From an uncultured Phenylobacterium sp. (GTDB lineage: Bacteria > Pseudomonadota > Alphaproteobacteria > Caulobacterales > Caulobacteraceae), in the NCBI GenBank assembly GCA_945952175.1, contig CAMFHW010000276.1, positions 1 to 5,934 on the forward strand: a stretch of 5,934 bases of DNA. The letters run 5' to 3'. The position numbers and the translations under genes are program-made. The notes under the pieces are model-generated. The model saw only the letters and a list, made by a program, of their open reading frames with translations, did no database searches and was not told where the DNA came from. How positions within the stretch are numbered: the first letter of the stretch is position 1; every line of letters begins with the position of its first letter. This document shows, piece by piece, positions 1 through 5,467 of the stretch.

Positions 1-84
1 GCGCTGACCTGGGACCTGACCATGCTGCGCTATTCGCAGGACCGGTTCGTCGACGCCGCCCAGCTCGCCGCGATCGGGGGCTGA
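1..84 (+). CDS. 3' end of an unidentified gene (last 27 codons)
   Basis: Frame 1 is open from the window edge to a TGA at 82-84 and encodes 27 residues, beginning ALTWDLTMLRYSQ and ending AQLAAIGG. It is read as coding because its codons match the neighbours (G/C third positions) and because the next gene's GTG start comes only 3 nt after this stop, as in an operon. The tail is too short to assign a family. It recalls the C-terminus of some CarB-like ATP-grasp proteins found beside HAD hydrolases in glycan clusters, but that is a weak impression and is not used as a call. The rest of the gene lies upstream of the window. Confidence 0.6.
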   Translation, partial: ALTWDLTMLRYSQDRFVDAAQLAAIGG

Positions 85-87
85 GCC

Positions 88-780
88 GTGGCGCGCGCGC
101 TCTTGATCGACATGGACGACACCCTGTTCGACGAGGGCGACTATGTCCGCTCCGGCTTCCGCGCCGTGGCCGAGGCGGTGGCCAAGGACCATCCGGATGT
201 CGCGGCCGACGACCTCTTTGGCGGCATGATCGGGGAGCTGACGGCGAACGGCCGCGGCAAGGTGTTCGACGTCGCCCTGGCCCGCGCCGGCCTGGCGCCG
301 ACGCCCGAGCGGATCGCCGACCTTGTGACCGTCTATCGGACGCATCGCCCGGACATCGCCTTCTGGCCCGGCGTCGCCGAGGCGCTGAAGGACCTCAAGG
401 CCGATTACAGGCTCGCGATCGTCACCGACGGCCTGGGGATCATGCAGCGCCGCAAGGTCGCCGCCCTGGGGCTCGAGGCCCTGGTCGATCTCGTCGTCTA
501 TTGTTGGGAGCTCGACGCCCCCAAACCGCATCCGCGTCCCTACCGGGTGGCGCTCGAAGCCCTGGGTTCGCCCCCCGCCGAAGCCCTGGTGATCGGCGAC
601 AATCCCGCCCACGACCTGGCGGCGGCGCAGGCCCTGGGCTGCGGCTTCATCCGCGTGGTCGCCGGGCGGTTCGCCGCCGAAGATGCTCCGGCCCTGGCGA
701 CGGTGGCGCGCTTCGCCGAGATACCCCACCTGCTGCGTATGACCGAGATTGGGAGGCTCCCATGCCCGCAACGCCCGTGA
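88..780 (+). CDS. HAD-superfamily hydrolase (phosphatase-like, subfamily I)
   Basis: A 230-residue protein with all four HAD motifs. Motif I is DMDDT at residues 8-12, with the nucleophile Asp8 and the acid/base Asp10. Motif II is Thr113 in IVTDG. Motif III is Lys146 in APKPHP. Motif IV is GDNPAHD at 170-176, with Asp171 and Asp176 for Mg2+. The helical stretch at about 15-85 between motifs I and II fits a C1-type cap, and the length is normal for a cytosolic HAD phosphatase. The GTG at 88 is chosen because the next ATG (112) would remove Asp8; a G-rich stretch at 76-80 can act as its ribosome binding site. The gene follows the upstream stop by 3 nt and overlaps the pseI start by 19 nt, so it is probably translationally coupled. 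Its substrate is unknown. Placement suggests a sugar phosphate in the same glycan pathway, although classical pseudaminate synthesis needs no phosphatase at the PseI step. Family assignment is firm; substrate is inference. Confidence 0.9.
   Translation: MARALLIDMDDTLFDEGDYVRSGFRAVAEAVAKDHPDVAADDLFGGMIGELTANGRGKVFDVALARAGLAPTPERIADLVTVYRTHRPDIAFWPGVAEALKDLKADYRLAIVTDGLGIMQRRKVAALGLEALVDLVVYCWELDAPKPHPRPYRVALEALGSPPAEALVIGDNPAHDLAAAQALGCGFIRVVAGRFAAEDAPALATVARFAEIPHLLRMTEIGRLPCPQRP
751..756 (+). promoter_or_regulatory. Shine-Dalgarno site that fixes the pseI start
   Basis: GGGAGG lies 5 nt before the ATG at 762, a strong match to the anti-Shine-Dalgarno sequence at good spacing. It sits inside the end of the HAD coding region. 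It decides between the ATG at 762 and the much longer open frame reaching back to 501, whose extra 87 codons are Arg/Pro/Gly-rich out-of-frame reading of the HAD gene. Confidence 0.8.
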
Positions 781-1814
781 AGATCGACGGCCGCGAGATC
801 GGGCCGGGCCATCCGCCCTACATCGTCGCCGAGATGTCGGGGAACCATAATGGCGAGATCGGCCGGGCGAAGGCGCTGATCGACGCGGCCAAGGCGGCCG
901 GCGCCGACGCGGTCAAGCTGCAGACCTATACCGCCGACACCATCACCATCGACCACGACGGCCCGGGCTTCCTGGTGCATGGCGGGCTGTGGGACGGACG
1001 GCGGCTCTATGAGCTCTACCAGGAGGCCCACACCCCCTGGGACTGGCACGCCGAGCTGTTCGAGCATGCGCGCAAGGTCGGCATCTCGATCTTCTCCTCG
1101 CCCTTCGACCCGACGGCAGTGGAGCTACTGGAGGGCCTGGGCGCGCCGGCCTACAAGATCGCCTCGTTCGAGCTGATCGACATCCCGCTGATCGAGCAGT
1201 GCGCGGCGACCGGCAAGCCGCTGGTCATGTCCACGGGCCTGGCCTCGCCCGACGAGATCGCCGAGGCCGTAGCCGCCGCGCGGGGCGCGGGCTCCGGCGG
1301 CATGATCCTGCTTCACTGCACCAGCGCCTATCCGGCCCCGATGTCGGACATGAACCTGGTGACCATCCCGCATCTGGCCCAGACCCACGGCGTGGTCGTC
1401 GGGCTGTCGGACCACACCATGGGCGTCGCGGCCTCGGTGGCGGCGGTCTCGCTGGGCGCCTCGTTCATCGAGAAGCACTTCACGCTCAGCCGCGCCGAGG
1501 GCGGGGTGGACTCGGCCTTCTCCCTGGAACCGCACGAGCTGGAGCGGCTGGTGAAAGAGGCGCGAGACGCCTGGGAGGCCCTGGGCGTCCTCAAGCACGG
1601 CGAGCTGCGCTCGGAGGATTCCAGCCGCGACCACCGCCGCTCGCTCTATGTGGTCGCCGACGTGCGTAAGGGCGAGCTGATCACCGGCCAGAACGTGCGC
1701 TCGATCCGTCCGGGCCTCGGCCTGCCGCCCAAGTACCTGCCCCAGGTGCTCGGCAAGCGCGCCGCCCAGGACCTCGCCCGCGGGACGCCGCTGGCGGAGA
1801 CGATGGTGGAGTAG
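762..1814 (+). CDS. pseI: Pseudaminic acid synthase (NeuB/PseI family)
   Basis: A 350-residue cytosolic enzyme expected to condense phosphoenolpyruvate with 2,4-diacetamido-2,4,6-trideoxy-L-altrose to give pseudaminic acid. Residues about 15-275 form the NeuB TIM barrel: IVAEMSGNHNG at 21-31 (Glu24), VKLQTYT at 51-57 (Lys52), YKIASFE at 131-137 (Lys132), LSDHT at 215-219 (His218) and EKHF at 237-240 (His239). The two histidines align with the metal ligands of meningococcal NeuB. Residues about 288-350 form the C-terminal SAF (antifreeze-like) domain, with Arg316 in RPGLGLPP matching its substrate-binding arginine. The segment GLWDGRRLYELYQEAHTPW at 75-93 is typical of PseI rather than of sialic (NeuB) or legionaminic (LegI) synthases, so PseI is preferred, though exact sugar specificity is inferred. 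The ATG at 762 has a strong ribosome binding site and overlaps the HAD gene by 19 nt. The length is normal and no key residue is missing. Confidence 0.9.
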   Translation: MPATPVKIDGREIGPGHPPYIVAEMSGNHNGEIGRAKALIDAAKAAGADAVKLQTYTADTITIDHDGPGFLVHGGLWDGRRLYELYQEAHTPWDWHAELFEHARKVGISIFSSPFDPTAVELLEGLGAPAYKIASFELIDIPLIEQCAATGKPLVMSTGLASPDEIAEAVAAARGAGSGGMILLHCTSAYPAPMSDMNLVTIPHLAQTHGVVVGLSDHTMGVAASVAAVSLGASFIEKHFTLSRAEGGVDSAFSLEPHELERLVKEARDAWEALGVLKHGELRSEDSSRDHRRSLYVVADVRKGELITGQNVRSIRPGLGLPPKYLPQVLGKRAAQDLARGTPLAETMVE

Positions 1815-1856
1815 CGCGCTTACTTCTGCGCCATCTCGGGGGCGTGGCGTGACCTC

Positions 1857-1999
1857 TTTCCTTCTCCCCTTGCGGGAGAAGGTGGCCGTTCGGAGAGCGG
1901 TCGGATGAGGGGTCTCTCAGACCTTTCCGGATAGGCGGCGCGGCCCCTCACCCGACCCTGCTCCGCAGGGCCACCCTCTCCCGCGAGGGGAGAGGGAAG
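1857..1999. repeat. Nested palindromic intergenic element between convergent genes
   Basis: Outer arms 1857-1887 and 1969-1999 are inverted copies matching at 27 of 31 positions. Each arm is itself a hairpin with a perfect 9-bp stem: 1860-1868 with 1874-1882, and 1974-1982 with 1988-1996. An inner pair, 1901-1912 with 1944-1955, matches at 11 of 12, and a small 5-bp hairpin lies at 1956-1970. The whole 143 bp could fold as one long imperfect stem or as a set of short hairpins. Arms of the CTTCTCCC...GGGAGAAG type recur as dispersed intergenic repeats in Caulobacter-like and other high-GC proteobacteria; this is from memory and was not searched. It lies between pseI (+) and the spsF-like gene (-), so it may also end transcription from both sides. 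Confidence 0.8.
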
Positions 2000-2024
2000 T
2001 GATGCGAAGCGCTCGCTGGCGGCA

Positions 2025-2720
2025 TCACACGTCGCTCTCGTAGCGCTGGAAGGGCAGGGCCCGGATGGCGTCGGTGGTGAAGGCCGGGTCGCCCGGATAG
2101 AGCGCCTCGTAGACCTTGACCACGAAGTCGAAGTCCTCCGGATAGTCGACCGTCCAGCGCAAAGCGCTGTCGTCGCGGGCCTGCTTCAGATGGCCCTGCG
2201 CGAACCGGGCGCCGGGCTTGTAGAGATAGGGCGTGACGTGCTCGCGGTCGTAGGGATCGTCGGTCTCGCGCGCAGAGGCCAGCAGGGCGTCGATGCGGAA
2301 CACCTCGACATCCAGCCCGCGCGGATAGGTGCGCTCGCGGCCGTTGGAGACGTAGTCGAGGCCCTCGCGGCGCATCAGGGCGATGGCCTCGTCGATCACC
2401 CCGGCGTCGGCCAGGGGACAGTCGGCGGTGAGCCGCACCATGTCGCCCTCCAGCCCGAACTCGGCGATCGCGCCCACGAAGCGGCCGAGCACGTCGTCGA
2501 GCGCGCCGCGATGGACCGGCACGCCCATGGCGGAGACCGCCGCGGCCAGTTCGTCGTCGGAGGCCGCGGTGCTGGTGGCCACCACGATCCGGGTCAGCTC
2601 GGCGCTGCGGCGCAGGCGCTCGATCTGGCGCTCGATCATCGGGCGGCCCAGGATCGGCTTCAGCACCTTGCCGGGCAGGCGCGAGGAGCTCATCCGCGCC
2701 TGGAGCACCGCCGTGGTCAT
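2025..2720 (-). CDS. SpsF-type cytidylyltransferase, probable nonulosonate activation
   Basis: A 231-residue cytosolic protein of the CTP-transferase 3 (SpsF/KdsB-like) fold. Key segments are the nucleotide-binding loop QARMSSSRLPGK at 7-18, LTADCPL at 97-103 (metal-binding Asp100 region), the SpsF-type segment SNGRERTYPRGLDVEV at 125-140, YDREHVTPYL at 157-166 and RWTVDYPEDF at 188-197. SpsF-like proteins occur beside NeuB-like synthases, as in the spsE-spsF-spsG genes of the Bacillus spore coat. The likely job is therefore making the CMP-activated form of the PseI product, in place of a classical PseF. This role is inferred; many SpsF homologues are annotated only as glycosyltransferase or cytidylyltransferase. 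The ATG at 2720 is chosen because conserved sequence begins there and AGGGAC lies 10 nt upstream on this strand (2731-2736). The open frame continues to 3080, but that part is antisense to the DUF969 gene and resembles nothing. The gene is convergent with pseI and divergent from the DUF969 operon. Confidence 0.85.
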   Translation of the reverse strand: MTTAVLQARMSSSRLPGKVLKPILGRPMIERQIERLRRSAELTRIVVATSTAASDDELAAAVSAMGVPVHRGALDDVLGRFVGAIAEFGLEGDMVRLTADCPLADAGVIDEAIALMRREGLDYVSNGRERTYPRGLDVEVFRIDALLASARETDDPYDREHVTPYLYKPGARFAQGHLKQARDDSALRWTVDYPEDFDFVVKVYEALYPGDPAFTTDAIRALPFQRYESDV

Positions 2721-2796
2721 GGTCTGCGAGGTCCCTGGCCGTCCGCTGTCAGAATACCCTAGTCTTGGCGCGAGTCGGGGCCATGGGGACGATCCG
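2721..2796. promoter_or_regulatory. Divergent promoter region between spsF-like gene and DUF969 operon
   Basis: The 76 bp between the start codons of two divergent genes must hold, or lie close to, the start signals for both. It is locally less GC-rich around 2750-2766 (AGAATACCCTAGTCTT), the likely melting region. I find no convincing -35/-10 pair on either strand: TATTCT on the minus strand (2756-2751) resembles a -10 box but lacks a good -35 partner. GGGGAC at 2785-2790 is the DUF969 ribosome binding site. No clear operator palindrome is visible. Confidence 0.4.
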
Positions 2797-3462
2797 ATGC
2801 TGATCCTGTTGGGCGTGGCGCTCGTGGTCGTGGGTTTCGCGGTCGGGTTCAACCCGCTGCTGGTGGTGGTCGTCTCGGCCCTGGTGACCGGGATGGCGGC
2901 GGGCCACACGCCGCTCGAAGTGCTGGCGACCTTCGGCAAGGCCTTCAACCAGAACCGCAATATCAGCGTGGTCTTCCTGGTGCTGCCGGTGATCGGGGTG
3001 CTGGAGCGCGCCGGCCTGCAGGAGCGGGCGCGCAGCCTGATCGCCGGCTTCCGCACGATCTCCATCGCCCGGCTGCTCATCGGCTATCTGGGCTTCCGAC
3101 AGCTCACCGCGGCGCTCGGCCTGATCTCCATCGCCGGTCAGGCCCAGACCATCCGGCCCCTGGTGGCGCCCATGGCCGAGGCGGCGGTCGAGGCGCGCGT
3201 CGGGCCGATCGACGAGCCACGGCGCCAGGCGATCCGCGCCATGACCGCGGCGACCGACAATGTCGGCGTCTTCTTCGGCGAAGACATCTTCCTGGCGATC
3301 GGCTCGATCCTGCTGATGGTCGGCTTCCTGAGCCAGAGCGGTATCGTGCTGGAGCCGCTGCAGCTCTCGGTCTGGGCGATCCCGACCGCCATCGCCGCCT
3401 TCGCAATCCACGGCGGGCGCATCATCCTGTTCGGCCGTCGCCAGGATCGGCCAACGCCGTGA
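2797..3462 (+). CDS. DUF969 family membrane protein (putative transporter subunit)
   Basis: A 221-residue, very hydrophobic inner-membrane protein recognised as DUF969. Likely membrane segments lie at about 1-16, 19-37, 56-72, 87-112, 158-180 and 187-206. Family-like segments are NQNRNISVVFLVLPVIGVLE at 51-70, AGQAQTIRPLVAPMAE at 113-128 and AATDNVGVFFGEDIF at 151-165; the polar and acidic residues in otherwise apolar surroundings (Asn, Gln, Asp154, Glu162, Asp163) could line a transport path. DUF969 is nearly always paired with DUF979, and the pair has been proposed as a two-subunit 5-oxoproline (pyroglutamate) transporter from its linkage to 5-oxoprolinase genes elsewhere. No such gene is visible here, so the substrate is uncertain. 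The ATG at 2797 has GGGGAC 6 nt upstream; the frame stays open back to 2383, but that part is antisense to the spsF-like gene. The stop overlaps the next start in a GTGA. Confidence 0.88.
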   Translation: MLILLGVALVVVGFAVGFNPLLVVVVSALVTGMAAGHTPLEVLATFGKAFNQNRNISVVFLVLPVIGVLERAGLQERARSLIAGFRTISIARLLIGYLGFRQLTAALGLISIAGQAQTIRPLVAPMAEAAVEARVGPIDEPRRQAIRAMTAATDNVGVFFGEDIFLAIGSILLMVGFLSQSGIVLEPLQLSVWAIPTAIAAFAIHGGRIILFGRRQDRPTP

Positions 3463-4421
3463 TCAAGCTCTCCTTCGTCTTCATCGTCGCCGGGCTGATC
3501 TTCGCCGCATACGCGGTGCTGAGCGCCCTGGACAAGACCAACCCCAAGCGTTGGCGCAACGCCCTGTTCTGGGGCCTGTTCGCGGCGAGTTTCCTGGCCG
3601 GCGACCATTTCGGCGACCTCGGCAACGGGGTGCTGGTGGTGGCCCTGGCGGTGACCGCCGGGGTCGGGACCCTGGGCCGGGGCGAACCGGCCGGTCCGAG
3701 CGCGGCGGAGAAGCACGCCAGCGCGGCGCGGTTCGGCAACGGGCTGTTCGTGCCCGCCCTGGTGATCCCGGCCGTGGTGCTGTTCGGCTCGCTGGTCGGC
3801 AAGCACATGCATATGGGGGGCGGTCCGCTCCTGGAGCCGAAGCAGGAAACCCTGATCTCGCTGGCCATCGGGGCGATGATCGCGCTCGCCGTCGCCCTGC
3901 CGCTGCTGCGCCAGCCGCTGGGCGCGCCGCTGCAGGAGGGCCGGCGGCTGATGGACACAGTAGGCTGGGCGGCGCTGCTGCCCCAGATGCTGGCGGCGCT
4001 GGGGGCCGTCTTCACCCTGGCGGGGGTCGGCAAGGTGGTCGGCGGCATGGTCGCCGCCGGCATTCCGATGGACAGCCGCGCCGCCGCCGTGGCGGCCTAC
4101 TGCATCGGCATGGCGGCCTTCACCATGATCACCGGCAACGCCTTCGCCGCCTTCCCGGTGATGACCGCGGGCGTGGCCCTGCCGTTCCTGATCGGCAAGT
4201 TCGGCGGCGACCCGGCGGCGGTCTGCGCCATCGGCATGCTCTCGGGTTTCTGCGGGACGCTGATGACCCCGCTGGCCGCCAACTTCAACGTGGTGCCCGT
4301 ACGCCTGCTGAACCTCGACGACCGCTATGGCGTGATCCGCGCCCAGGCGCCGACCGCCATCCCGCTGCTCATCGTCAACATGGTGCTGATGTATGTCCTC
4401 GCCTTCCGCGCTCACGGCTGA
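3459..4421 (+). CDS. DUF979 family membrane protein (putative transporter subunit)
   Basis: A 320-residue polytopic inner-membrane protein of the DUF979 family, probably with eight or nine membrane segments (about 1-24, 33-48, 55-72, 94-117, 130-150, 168-198, 208-224, 230-272 and 298-316). Recognisable blocks are LMDTVGWAALLPQMLAALGA at 164-183, MITGNAFAAFPVMTAGVALP at 223-242, and GMLSGFCGTLMTPLAANFN at 259-277 followed by NLDDRYGVIRAQ at 285-296. The loop at about 73-92 is polar, and the short His/Met-rich stretch KHMHMGGG at 115-122 lies in a loop. It starts at a GTG at 3459 that overlaps the DUF969 stop by 4 nt, so the two are made together and probably form one complex. The proposed role elsewhere is 5-oxoproline uptake; for this organism that is inference. 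It overlaps the DUF2891 gene by 29 nt. Confidence 0.88.
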   Translation: MIKLSFVFIVAGLIFAAYAVLSALDKTNPKRWRNALFWGLFAASFLAGDHFGDLGNGVLVVALAVTAGVGTLGRGEPAGPSAAEKHASAARFGNGLFVPALVIPAVVLFGSLVGKHMHMGGGPLLEPKQETLISLAIGAMIALAVALPLLRQPLGAPLQEGRRLMDTVGWAALLPQMLAALGAVFTLAGVGKVVGGMVAAGIPMDSRAAAVAAYCIGMAAFTMITGNAFAAFPVMTAGVALPFLIGKFGGDPAAVCAIGMLSGFCGTLMTPLAANFNVVPVRLLNLDDRYGVIRAQAPTAIPLLIVNMVLMYVLAFRAHG

Positions 4422-5409
4422 GACCGCCTCGAAGTTCGCGGGCCTCGCCCTGGGCCACGTGACGCGCGAGTTCCCCAACAAGCTCGACCACACCATGGCG
4501 GGGTTGGCCGATGCGCGCGGCCCGCGCGACCTGCATCCGATCTTCTATGGCAGCTACGACTGGCACTCCTGCGTGCACGGCTACTGGCTGCTGGCGACCC
4601 TGCGGCGGCTGCATCCGCAGATGCCGGAGGCGGCCGCCATCGACGCCCTGTTCGCGCAGGCCTTCACGGCGGAGAATGTCGAGGCCGAGCGGGCCTATCT
4701 CGACCGGCCGACGGCGCGGGGTTTCGAGCGGCCCTATGGCTGGGCCTGGCTCCTGAAGCTGCAGGCCGAGTTCCTGGCGCAGGACGCGCCCTGGGCCGGG
4801 CGCATGGCGTCGCTGGCCGAGGCCTTCGCCGATCGCTATCGCGAATTCCTGCCGCGGGCGACCTATCCGATCCGCACCGGCGTGCATTCCTCGACCGCCT
4901 TCGCCCTGGCGCTGGCCCAGGACTATGCGGCGGCGACGAAGGACGCGGCCTTCGAGGCCCTGCTGCGCGACAAGGCGCGGGCATGGTACGGCAATGATCG
5001 CGGCTGCCAGGCCTGGGAGCCGTCGGGCGACGACTTCCTGTCGCCGGCCCTGATGGAAGCGGAGTGCATGCGCCGCTTCCTGGAGCCATCGGCGTTCCGG
5101 GCCTGGTTCGCGGGCTTCCTGCCCGATGCGGCGCTCAGCCTGCCCGCCACCCTGTTCGCCCCGGCGACGGTCAGCGATCGCAGCGACGGCAAGATCGCCC
5201 ATCTGGACGGGCTCAATCTCAGCCGCGCCTGGTGCTGGCGTTCGGTCGCCGACGCCCTGGCGGCCGACGATCCCGTGCGCGCGGTGGCGCTCGACGCCGC
5301 CGAGCGGCACCTAGCGGCCAGCCTGCCGCACGTGGCCGGCGACTATATGGGGGAGCATTGGCTGGCCAGCTTCGCCCTCCTGGCCCTGATGGCGGGCGAG
5401 GGCGTTTGA
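4393..5409 (+). CDS. DUF2891 family protein, function unknown
   Basis: A 338-residue protein without a signal peptide or membrane segment, so probably cytosolic. It is recognised as DUF2891 by blocks spread along its length: YDWHSCVHGYW at 55-65, ERPYGWAWLLKL at 112-123, GVHSSTAFALAL at 163-174, CQAWEPSGDDFLSPALMEAE at 205-224, DRSDGKIAHLDGLNLSRAWC at 262-281 and HVAGDYMGEHWLASFALL at 313-330. Mostly helical sequence with repeated His/Trp/Glu/Asp clusters recalls (alpha/alpha)6-toroid enzymes such as glycoside hydrolases and epimerases; this is inference, and no activity is known to me. The ATG at 4393 lies 29 nt inside the DUF979 gene. It is preferred because the next ATG (4495) falls past the conserved start region. 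No clear ribosome binding site precedes it, which fits translational coupling. Its position suggests that it acts on, or helps handle, whatever the DUF969/DUF979 pair transports. Confidence 0.85.
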   Translation: MSSPSALTAETASKFAGLALGHVTREFPNKLDHTMAGLADARGPRDLHPIFYGSYDWHSCVHGYWLLATLRRLHPQMPEAAAIDALFAQAFTAENVEAERAYLDRPTARGFERPYGWAWLLKLQAEFLAQDAPWAGRMASLAEAFADRYREFLPRATYPIRTGVHSSTAFALALAQDYAAATKDAAFEALLRDKARAWYGNDRGCQAWEPSGDDFLSPALMEAECMRRFLEPSAFRAWFAGFLPDAALSLPATLFAPATVSDRSDGKIAHLDGLNLSRAWCWRSVADALAADDPVRAVALDAAERHLAASLPHVAGDYMGEHWLASFALLALMAGEGV

Positions 5410-5436
5410 CAGCGGCCCGCGGCGTCGCGATTGATC
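5406..5436 (+). promoter_or_regulatory. Candidate promoter for the TPR gene
   Basis: TTGACAG at 5406-5412 and GATTGATC at 5429-5436 resemble the Caulobacter housekeeping promoter pattern (TTGACGS, spacer, GCTANAWC). The 16-nt spacer is slightly longer than usual, and the -10-like box matches at about six of eight positions. The -35-like box overlaps the DUF2891 stop codon. Transcription would begin near 5443, giving a leader of about 25 nt before the TTG start. With only 58 bp between the genes, read-through from the operon is equally possible. Confidence 0.3.
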
Positions 5437-5467
5437 GGCGCATGATCATCCGCCTCGGACCCTGCGC

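Noticed and set aside
501..761. 87-codon upstream extension of the pseI reading frame
   Set aside because: It is Arg/Pro/Gly-rich out-of-frame reading of the HAD gene, and a strong ribosome binding site precedes the ATG at 762.
1857..1999. Repeated arms considered as a CRISPR or insertion-sequence remnant
   Set aside because: There are only two inverted arms, no regular direct repeats with spacers, no transposase fragment and no target-site duplication that I can see.
1999..2028. 7-bp inverted repeat GTGATGC / GCATCAC spanning the spsF-like stop codon
   Set aside because: The stem is short with a 16-nt loop and has no U-tract on either strand, so it is not a convincing terminator.
2383..2796. 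Upstream extension of the DUF969 frame
   Set aside because: It is antisense to the spsF-like gene and is Ser/Arg/Ala-rich without family resemblance; the ATG at 2797 has a good ribosome binding site and begins the first membrane helix.
2721..3080. 120-codon upstream extension of the spsF-like gene on the minus strand
   Set aside because: It runs antisense through the DUF969 gene, shows no family resemblance, and the conserved N-terminus begins at the ATG at 2720.
3138..4496. 452-codon open frame on the minus strand opposite DUF969/DUF979
   Set aside because: It is a by-product of high GC at third positions: the translation is His/Arg/Gly/Gln-rich low-complexity sequence with no recognisable domain, while the plus strand encodes clear protein families.
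4375..5310. 311-codon open frame on the minus strand opposite DUF2891
   Set aside because: It is an Arg/Gly/Gln-rich shadow frame; the plus strand holds the conserved DUF2891 blocks.
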